Source: Gentiana macrophylla (Eukaryota; Streptophyta; Magnoliopsida; Gentianales; Gentianaceae). Taken from it: a stretch of DNA of 64,000 bases. Location of the stretch: positions 54,453,947-54,517,946 of the forward strand of contig CM047806.1 of assembly GCA_026214975.1 (NCBI GenBank). Reading direction: 5' to 3'. This document shows positions 56,442 to 64,000 of this stretch, piece by piece (within the stretch, counting starts at the first letter, position 1; every line of letters begins with the position of its first letter). The notes under the pieces were generated by a model. The model worked only from the letters and a program-made list of their open reading frames with translations, searched no databases and was not told the origin of the DNA. The translations under genes were made by a program, and so were the position numbers.

Positions 56442-58014
56442 GAAGGTCACCTAGTGATCAAGTTTCTAATAATCGATAGTTTGATTGATTTATTTATTTT
56501 ATACCTCGATTTTACACTTGGTCTTGTTGAGATTTTGCAGAATTTAATTCGATCAAGTTCAATCGTCTTACAGCTGTATCTACGTGCTAAGGGTTCGATT
56601 TAAATTCAGATTTATCTGTGTTACAATCCCCCCTTACGTTATTACATTTAATTAAGGCTGTAATAATAAATTGATTTAGGAATTCTCACACACCACTACG
56701 TTATTCTTCTGTCCAACTATATAAGTGTTTCTGAGATTCCATAGATCATAACATATTTGCATTGTAATCACTACATTTTATTTTTGTTCATATATTGCAT
56801 TGTAATTGCATTTCATATAGTTAGCTCATTTTATTAATTAAAAAAAACAATGCATAATTCCATGTCATCTACCATGACTCCACGGATGGGGCTTGTCTTT
56901 GGCAAGACCCCATACTTTGATGGATCATGGTATATGGAATGGAAGAATTGATGCGACTACATATAGAATCAATGGACTATCAACTATGGCGGATTATTAA
57001 AATGGTCCATTGCTTCCTATGAAGTCCGTCATCGTGTTTGGGATTACTACACGGGTTCCCAAGCAAGACCATGATCTCGATGAAGATGACTTTAAATTGT
57101 TGTCTTTAAATTCAAGGCCATGGCCATACTTGTGAACTCTCTCGACCCTGGAGAGACTCGAGCGGTGAACTCATGTAAGTCCGCCTTAAAGAAATTTGGG
57201 AGACTCTTGCCCAACGGCATGAGGGCACATCCCGAGTCAAACACTCCAAAATAAATGGTTTTCTACGTGCATTCGAAATGTTTAGGATGGAATCTAATGA
57301 AACAGTTAAACAGATGGACACTAGATTCAACGATATTGTAAATGCACTAGAAGCGTCACGGTAAGCCCGTCTCTAATGAGGACCAAGTCCTCAAGATTCT
57401 TAGAGTCTTCCTCCGAATGGGATTCCAAGGCGTATGCCATTGGGGAGGGTAAGGATGTTGAGGTTCTTACTAAAGATGAGCTAATCGGTATCTTGATCGC
57501 TCACGAGATGCACTTAGAAGCTCGTAAGCGTGATAGAGGCACTCCCGTAACACCGCTCTCAAAGCAAATGAATCGAATCTGAACTGAACTGAGGCTCCAC
57601 GAGAGTGAAAGTGAAGACGAGGACTATGCAATGGCGGTTCGAAACTTTAAAAAGTTTTACAAGTTTCAACGACAAAATTCCAAGAACGCCAAGAGACATA
57701 GTGGAAAGACTCGAAGTAGTAAAGAAAAGGATTGGACTACTACTGCACAATGCTTCGAGTGTAAACAATATGGGCACATTGCAAGTGCCTGCCCAAACAT
57801 GAATAGTGACAAGACGAAATGAAGCTCTGGATCTAAATCCAAGTCAAAATCAAAGTCAAAGTCTAAGTCACAGTCAAAGTCAAACTCTGGCAACTCAAAC
57901 TCCCAAGGAAGCTCAAAGACAAAAACAAAGAAAGCCTTGGTCACATAGGAAGATAGCTCAGAATCAGACAATGACAATAACTCTGAATCTTCCGAACAAG
58001 CGAACTTCTGTCTC

Positions 58015-58596
58015 ATGGGTTACTCGCAACCCACCAATGACACAGAAGATGAGGTATCGAGCTCACCATTCAACAATGATGAGTTGCATGCACTTAACGA
58101 GTCCCTAGCCAAAGAAAACTTAGAACTTAAGGCTAAACTCGAAGATATAAACGAACTTAGGATGCATCACGACAACGAAGTCGTTTCACTTATAAACACA
58201 CTAAGTCGTTTAGAGCTAAAGCATCAAGATACGGAAATTGAGAATACATCTTTGAAACAGGAGGTTGTCACCCTAAAACAAGTCATCTCAGGACTTGAAG
58301 TGGAAAATTCCTATCTCCACAGACAACTCTCCTCTATCAAAGAAAAAGGGATACAAGCAAGTGGTTCGGGGTCTAAACCCAAACCAGCTACTCCCGCCTC
58401 AACTCCCGAATCTTTGACGCCTAGACCTATCGCCTTAGAGCACACAAAGAAAAAGAATACACCTAAGGCACCTAAACCTAAAGCACCCGCCCAAAAGAAC
58501 GCTTCATCTACAAAAGCACACACTTCACAGCGTTCTTCACCTAAACATCACACATTCAAGTATGAAAAGAAAGGTTCAAGGAGATCATCTCAATAG
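58015..58596 (+). CDS. Gag C-terminal coiled coil and basic linker, copia copy 3
   Basis: 193 residues. Residues about 25-105 have a strong heptad pattern (ELHALNESLAKENLELKAKL and LKQEVVTLKQVISGLEVENS), predicted to form a coiled coil. After about 115 there is a P/K/T-rich linker (KKKNTPKAP). It lies between the knuckle and the protease. Such an extended gag is seen in SIRE-type elements. In copies 1 and 2 the same part is split by a missing base at CTCAAGATATAA. Confidence 0.7.
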   Translation: MGYSQPTNDTEDEVSSSPFNNDELHALNESLAKENLELKAKLEDINELRMHHDNEVVSLINTLSRLELKHQDTEIENTSLKQEVVTLKQVISGLEVENSYLHRQLSSIKEKGIQASGSGSKPKPATPASTPESLTPRPIALEHTKKKNTPKAPKPKAPAQKNASSTKAHTSQRSSPKHHTFKYEKKGSRRSSQ

Positions 58597-59374
58597 AACC
58601 ATTCTTCTCACACTTCGAATCCCACTAGTTTCTACCAAACTGCACATCAGGATCCATTCATACACCAAGCACCCAACTACACATTTCGGTACCCCTGTTT
58701 TGACCCCTTCCTTGCTCAGTTGCTGTTTTGGCAACATCAGTTTGGCGGGTTCCAGCCAAACACATACCAGCCCGACCCACGTCACTTTGGGCAGCCCCCT
58801 AAGTCCACCCGGACCAAGAAGGCTGCACATAAACCAAGGGTAAGACAGGTATGGGTTCGAAAGGACTCCCTCCAACCTGAAACTAACTCTGAAGGACCCA
58901 AGAACTAAAGGGTACCTACCAACTTTGTATTGCAGGTGTGCTTCAAGTCTCGAATCCGAAATAGCAATACAACATGGTGTTTGGATAGCGGTTGCTCCAG
59001 GCATATGACCTGAAACAATGCCCTCTTCCACAACTACAAAGCTAAATCCAAGGGCGGTCTGGTCACATATGGAGACAACTCGAAAGGTAGAATCATTGGT
59101 GAAGTCTCAGTCGGTAATCCAAATTCTCTTGTAGAGAATTTAGAGCATAACTTACTGAGCATTTCACAACTATGTGATTTCTTGGCATGGATATTGCATT
59201 CGATAAGGGCACTTGTAAGATAATTGATAGTCACGGAAGGTTGTTCTAACCGGTCATCGTACGCTGAATATTTATACGATCGAACTGAACAACCTGATTG
59301 ACTGTTCAATTGCCTGTCTTGTATCTAAACATGATAATGCAAATCTCTGGCATCGTCGCCTAGGACATGTAGGT

Positions 59375-60001
59375 ATGTCCACTATTCAGAAGCTGTGCAA
59401 ACGGAATCTGATTCGTGGATTGCCTAAGTTTGATTTAGAAGAATTCGAAGTTTGCGAGCCTTGTATTCATGGCAAACAAGCTAGAACTTCTTTTAAATCT
59501 AAGCATGGTGTCACATCCACTCGCATACTAGAGATGTTGCACATAGACTTATTTGGTCCTAGTAGAGTTAGAAGTCTTGCTGGGAAACATTACGCTCTAG
59601 TGGTAGTAGACGACTATTCGAGATATACATGGGTTCTGTTTCTGTCTCACAAAAGTGATAGTGCTAAAGCATTTTCTACTTTGGTGAAACAACTACAGAA
59701 CACCTTTGATATATCCGTCGTTTCTGTTAGAAGTGATAGGGGTGGTGAATTCGTGGATGCCGAACTTATTAAGTTCTGTGATTATTTGGGTATCCGTCAC
59801 GAATTTTCTGCACCTAAAACTCCTCAACAGAACGGCGTAGTCGAGCGTAAAAATCGCACCTTGCAAGAATCTGCTCGAACTATGCTAAACGAGTTTAAAG
59901 TGCCTCGTTTTCTTTGGGCTGAAGTAGTAGCTTGTGCTTGTTATGTAGTTAATAGAGTCTCTATCGACGTCTATTGCACAAGACCCTTACAAAGTCCTTA
60001 G
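59375..60001 (+). CDS. Integrase, copia copy 3
   Basis: 208 residues containing the second half of the HHCC finger (CEPCIHGKQ), then the full catalytic triad: Asp in LHIDLFGP, Asp in SDRGGEF, Glu in NGVVERKN. The HRRLGH histidines lie directly upstream in frame. It ends in a shift at GACCCTTACAAAG, where copy 2 has one more C. Confidence 0.8.
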   Translation: MSTIQKLCKRNLIRGLPKFDLEEFEVCEPCIHGKQARTSFKSKHGVTSTRILEMLHIDLFGPSRVRSLAGKHYALVVVDDYSRYTWVLFLSHKSDSAKAFSTLVKQLQNTFDISVVSVRSDRGGEFVDAELIKFCDYLGIRHEFSAPKTPQQNGVVERKNRTLQESARTMLNEFKVPRFLWAEVVACACYVVNRVSIDVYCTRPLQSP

Positions 60002-60211
60002 AAATCGGCCTCCAAAGTTGATCACTTTCACGTCTTTGGTTGCAAGTGTTTTGTACTGAATGATAGGGAAAACCGTGATAAATTTGCATCTAAGTCCATC
60101 GAATGTATATTCGTTGGTTATTCAGAAACATCTAGGGCTTATAGATGCTATGATCCGGTATCCCGACGCATTCTCGAGTCCATTCATGTTTCATTTATAG
60201 AGTCTGCTTCC

Positions 60212-61102
60212 ATGACTGACCCGTGTGCTAGTGTGAAAGATATTACATCATCCTTAGAAAGGTCAGTTCTAGACGATGACGGGGACTTGCTACCTCCTGT
60301 GCAAAATGAAACACCAATTGAAACTGAAGTAGCACCTCCTGAACCTACTGTTGAGTCAACAACAACCATTGATGGTGACATCTTAGCAAATGATGCCCAC
60401 AATGGAAATGATGAGATGGCTGATCCTGCTGGACAGCAAGAGGAATGCCTGCAACGTTGGAATCGCTTTCATCCGCCTGATCTAATCATACAGAGATCCC
60501 AATGCAGTGTTAGCACCCGAAGGTCCACTCTTAATCCCTCTCTCTCATCATTGCATGCACTAGTTTCACGCATCGAACCTAAGAATATAGATGAGGCTCT
60601 CTCTGACTCTGAATGGGTCGTGGCCATGCAAGAGGAGCTTCATCAGTTCAAAAGGAACGATGTATGGGATCTAGTCCCCCTACCTAAGGAGAAATCCTCG
60701 GTAGGAACACGCTGGGTCTTTAGAAATAAGATGGATGAAAACGGAACAGTCGTGAGGAATAAGGCTCGATTGGTGGCACAAGGTTATACCCAAGAGGAGG
60801 GTATCGATTATGATGAGACCTATGCCCCAATTGCTCGGCTAGAAGCCATTCGACTGTTGATTGCTTTCGCATCCGCCTTAGGACTAAAGTTGTACGAGAT
60901 GGACGTCAAGAGTGCCTTCTTAAGCGGTTTCATTGATAAGGAAGTGTATGTTCGGCAACCCTGGGTTTCGAGGATACACAACATCCTCATTATGTTTATC
61001 GTCTCAAGAAAGCCCTCTACGGACTCAAACAAGCACCTAGAGCTTGGTATGATCGATTGTCATCAGTGTTGCTTGAGAACGGTTTCGTTAGGGGCAGGGT
61101 AG
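60212..61102 (+). CDS. Integrase/RT linker and reverse transcriptase start, copia copy 3
   Basis: 296 residues. The acidic linker ([14 protein letters not shown]) leads into RT with [18 protein letters not shown] and MDVKSAFL. It loses frame at CAACCCTGGG (about 60958), where the other copies have CAACCCCCGGG, so the fingers/palm are cut before the active site. Confidence 0.7.
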   Translation: MTDPCASVKDITSSLERSVLDDDGDLLPPVQNETPIETEVAPPEPTVESTTTIDGDILANDAHNGNDEMADPAGQQEECLQRWNRFHPPDLIIQRSQCSVSTRRSTLNPSLSSLHALVSRIEPKNIDEALSDSEWVVAMQEELHQFKRNDVWDLVPLPKEKSSVGTRWVFRNKMDENGTVVRNKARLVAQGYTQEEGIDYDETYAPIARLEAIRLLIAFASALGLKLYEMDVKSAFLSGFIDKEVYVRQPWVSRIHNILIMFIVSRKPSTDSNKHLELGMIDCHQCCLRTVSLGAG

Positions 61103-61383
61103 ATAATACCTTGTTCATAAAGAAATCGGGATCTGACATCCTGGTTGTCCAGGTTTATGTCGATGACATCATCTTCGGTTCTACCAACCCTGCTCTTTGT
61201 ACTCAGTTTGAGACGTTGATGTCTTCTCAGTTTGAGATGTCTGCTATGGGAGAGTTAAACTTCTTCCTTGGCTTACAAATCAAACAAACACCGTCCGGCA
61301 CACACATTAGTCAAACTAAATACATTAGAGATATGTTGACCAAGTTCAAGTTTGACGGCCTTAAACCAAACCACTACTCCTAG
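61057..61383 (+). CDS. Reverse transcriptase active-site region, copia copy 3
   Basis: 108 residues with [26 protein letters not shown] and [12 protein letters not shown]. It continues the RT of 60212-61102 after the frame change and ends at a shift in the CCAAACCACTACTCC region. Confidence 0.7.
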   Translation: MSSVLLENGFVRGRVDNTLFIKKSGSDILVVQVYVDDIIFGSTNPALCTQFETLMSSQFEMSAMGELNFFLGLQIKQTPSGTHISQTKYIRDMLTKFKFDGLKPNHYS

Positions 61384-62197
61384 CATGAGTACATCCATCA
61401 AGCTTGACCTTGATGAACAGGGTGAGCCGTTTGACTCTCACCTATACCGATCTATGATTGGGTCTCTCTTATATCGACCGCATCGAGACCGGACATTCAT
61501 TTCTTTGTAGGCTTATGTGCACGTTTTCAATCAAATCCTAAGATATCGCATTATACTTATTTGTCAAGAACATTTTCCGATATCTTAGACACACACCCAC
61601 ACTAAGCCTTTGGTACTCTCGGGCTTCCACCCTCGCACTTTTCGCGTAAAGCGATGCCGATTATGATGGCTGTCATGTTGAACGAAAGAGCACTAGTGGC
61701 ACTTGCCAATTCTTAGGTGATAGACTCATCTCATGGTTCTCTAAGAAACAACCTAGTGTTGCTCTTAGTACCACCGAGGCTGAGTATGTTGCACTAAGTA
61801 ATTGTGTAGCCCAGCTCCTTTGGCTCAAACAACAGTTAGCAGATTTTGGCGTCCCTGTAGATTGTGTGCCTGTTTATTGTGATAGTATCAGCGCAATAAA
61901 TTTGTCACACAACACAGTATTGCACACCCGGGCCAAACATATTGATATAAGGTATCATTTTATACGTGACCACGTGCAAAATGGTCTTGTCTCGAAGAGA
62001 GTTTGTGTCACCGCGCATAATAGGTAGTCGATATTTTCACGAAGCCCTTACCCCAGGCCTCGTTTGAAAAACTGCGTAGTGACCTACATCTCATACCTTT
62101 ATGATCCCTTTTGTTTAGTTTTCAAACTAAGGGGGAGAGTATGTATGTAGGGGGAGCTGCAATCAAGGGGAGCGATGATATATTTTGAAAATTAATC

Positions 62198-62209
62198 AAA
62201 AGGGGAGAA
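62198..62209 (+). other. Polypurine tract, copia copy 3
   Basis: AAAAGGGGAGAA directly before LTR 4, with more GGGGGAG boxes upstream at about 62131 and 62150. Confidence 0.7.
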
Positions 62210-64000
62210 TGTTGTGCAAATTGCCCTGATTGCTATTTATAAATTTGATTAATTGTCAAAATACTATCACATACGTGTTATATATTTATTGTCACACTAA
62301 CGGCCATGAAATTCCAACGTTTACATCATATGGCAAAATTGTATGGTTTTATTTTTGCAGAATTATTTAACTATTTAATTAATTAGTTACAATTAATTAT
62401 TTGCCAATTTTGAGTATTTAATTGATTTACTTATTAATTATATAATTATTTTGGCTGATTGATTTCTTTGGACCCGCTTTTTTTTTTTTATTTGAAGCCT
62501 AATATTTTTCTTTCCAAATTAGTCCAGCCCATCTTTCACAATTTTCGGCCCTACCCTTTTTTTTAGAAAACCCTACAACTCAATCCCTCTTAGCAGCCGT
62601 TCTTTTTGTTTTCTGAAACCATAGCTGATAGCCCCCGATTTTCTCTTAGTCATTCCGTCAAACTCTCGGCCGATTCCCCATGGCTGCTTTCTTTGTAAAT
62701 CAAATCGGTCTCTTATTTTCATCTTTTAGCCGTTTTGATGCTATCTTGCTAGCTATCCGAGAATCGTTGCTTCAGAGATTTACGGGATTTCGGCTCATCA
62801 TCTCTCTTGCTTATCCTTCTGATTCATAGCTTTCAGCTTCGAGTTTTCCGGATTCTGTGGTCTTCAAAGTTTCTTTCTCCGATTCATATGCAGCACGTTT
62901 AAATTAGAAACGTGATGGCCAACTCCTGAGCGACGAAATCGGTGAACTCGTTCCTTATCCCTATCTATTTCCGATTTTGTTTTTCGATTTTTTTTTATTT
63001 TTGAATAAATCTTGCAATTAACGAATTTTTATTTGCAGATAATGATACTGACCATAAACTGGTCCTTCATTCGGTTTAGTGGCTCAGTGCCGGTTTGACT
63101 GAGTCACATGCCCGCTCGGTGCCTGTCCCATTCGGTTTAATAGTTGTGTTTTAATCTAAAAACCATGATTAAATCATAACTCGGTTGGCTATACGGTTTA
63201 AGGGTCAGTACTGGGTATTTATACCATTATTTTAAACCAAGTTTACAGTATATATATATTTTTTGCAAGTTCGTATATATATATATATATCTTTCAGGGA
63301 AATTTTGGTTTGACATATTATAATAATAATTCTAATCATTTTACTACATCAATTGTTTTGGCTCGTGTATAATCTTTTGGTATTAAAACATATTATAATA
63401 TTAAGTAAAGAAAATTTCAAAGAATGACCCATCGATTTTGATAAGTTTTTTTGTTAAAAAAAAATCCCTGAAAATTTGCATAATCAGTTTGTGAAATTCA
63501 AAATTTTGGAGCTATTTTCTCCAAGTTTTGACTATAAATACCCAGTATACATCAAATGGATTGCAACAACTCAGAATACACTTTCTTGAGCAATCCTACA
63601 TTCCATTACACTTTTAAAAAAAAAAAAATTCTCTTTTCTAGTTCTTTTCAAAAGTTTAGAAGTTGAGGATTCTGACTTGGAGGTCTGCCAAGTTCTGATT
63701 TTGTGGAAGGCTATTGAAAAGTGAGAGTACTGCTCAATAGCACTCATAGAATCCTTGGATTGAGGTCTTTAGTGGTTTCCTCTTCAAGGTAACACTTTTG
63801 ACTCAGTTCATTTATTTTGTGTTTTGGTTTGGTTATTTGCTTATTGATTAGCTTGATAGTAGTCTAGTGATACTAGTCTTGCTTGTGTTGTTTCGTGTGT
63901 TGGTTACGAGTTTTGAAGTCTCGATTTTGGACATTGATCATCTTGATCGATTCACGGGTCACAAGGGTGCTTGGTTTGACGTGCCAAGACATCCCGCCTA
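62210..64000 (+). repeat. Copia LTR 4, cut by the window edge
   Basis: The first 1791 bp of an LTR that should be about 3.0 kb. TATA box at 63533-63540. Whether another internal region follows cannot be seen. Confidence 0.9.

Larger units (their letters stand above)
56850..62104 (+). pseudogene. Gag-pol polyprotein, copia copy 3
   Basis: Begins with the unbroken start MHNSMSSTMTPRMGL and GKTPYFDG, where copies 1 and 2 are shifted, but loses frame soon after (GAAGAATTGATG). Open pieces: knuckle (57631-57822), coiled coil and linker (58015-58596), protease region (about 58970-59300, broken at GTGATTTCTTGGC), integrase (59375-60001), linker plus RT start (60212-61102), RT end with YVDD (61057-61383). 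RNase H (61640-62104) is mostly out of frame. Stop at 62102-62104. The only copy that keeps the LWHRRLGHVGMSTI zinc-finger region whole (about 59350-59390). Confidence 0.85.
35897..64000 (+). mobile_element. Head-to-tail array of a SIRE-like copia retrotransposon
   Basis: Four LTRs (starts 35897, 44669, 53435, 62210) alternate with three gag-pol internal regions, all in plus orientation, with unit lengths 8772, 8766 and 8775 bp. Each inner LTR is preceded by a polypurine tract and followed by a primer site, so it serves two neighbours. The 3' end of the array is outside the window. SIRE/Maximus lineage is inferred from the CACCCCCCCTCTAG phrase near the LTR end, the AACAATTGGTATC junction, the long gag with coiled coil, and AGGGGGAG boxes at the 3' end. 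Confidence 0.85.

Noticed and set aside
1..64000. A host gene, operon-like cluster, defence system or other novel multi-gene system
   Set aside because: Read on both strands, everything that resembles a protein is retroelement, LINE or the captured PRORP piece; no independent gene cluster is supported.

Overview
This window looks like a piece of nuclear heterochromatin from a flowering plant, probably a eudicot. It is AT-rich, has no recognisable host gene in working order, and is almost entirely nested retrotransposons with a few DNA transposons. The plant call rests on the element families: Ty1/copia SIRE- and Angela-like elements, Ty3/gypsy elements primed by tRNA-Asp, a chromovirus-type derivative, MULE-like and hAT-like elements, and a captured fragment of plant-type protein-only RNase P (PRORP). 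I cannot name the species.

Layout. (1) 1-8109: the tail of a LINE, then a 5' LTR of an Angela-like copia element (107-3711) split by a solo SIRE-type LTR (175-1908, minus strand, perfect 5-bp target duplication), then about 4.4 kb of non-coding internal sequence carrying a MULE-like element (4218-5029) and a hAT-like MITE (6044-6410). (2) 8110-30456: a head-to-tail array on the minus strand of a small Ty3/gypsy element of Athila/Tat type, with three 1.45-kb LTRs (9850-11304, 23982-25432, 29005-30456) sharing the internal regions between them. Each internal region has a tRNA-Asp primer site, a leader hairpin, one gag-like reading frame with a CCHC knuckle, a cluster of stem-loops between poly-T tracts, and a long non-coding 3' part. 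A non-coding chromovirus-type LARD (13508-22002, minus) sits inside the middle copy. (3) 30457-35896: a short unassigned stretch, the same LINE fragment as at position 1, and a second copy of the Angela-like LTR. That LTR holds a 2.57-kb MULE-like element (32881-35452) that carries the PRORP fragment and four minisatellite arrays. (4) 35897-64000: a head-to-tail array of a SIRE-like copia element, LTR-pol-LTR-pol-LTR-pol-LTR, with a regular 8.77-kb period and 3.0-kb LTRs. It runs off the right edge.

How the parts relate. Only the copia array encodes the full retroelement machinery (gag, protease, integrase, reverse transcriptase, RNase H), and every copy is frame-broken as given. The gypsy array and the LARD lack pol and would need enzymes in trans. 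The nesting gives an order of events: LINE first, then the Angela-like LTR, then the solo LTR, the MULE and the copia array inside its two copies. The LINE/LTR junction occurs twice, 31.4 kb apart, which points to a segmental duplication.

A caution for any reader. Differences between near-identical copies cluster strikingly at CTG and CAG (CHG) sites, where one copy reads CTG or CAG and another reads TCG, CG, CGA or similar. This is not how DNA usually mutates and fits long-read consensus error at methylated CHG sites. Many frameshifts described below may therefore not exist in the organism.
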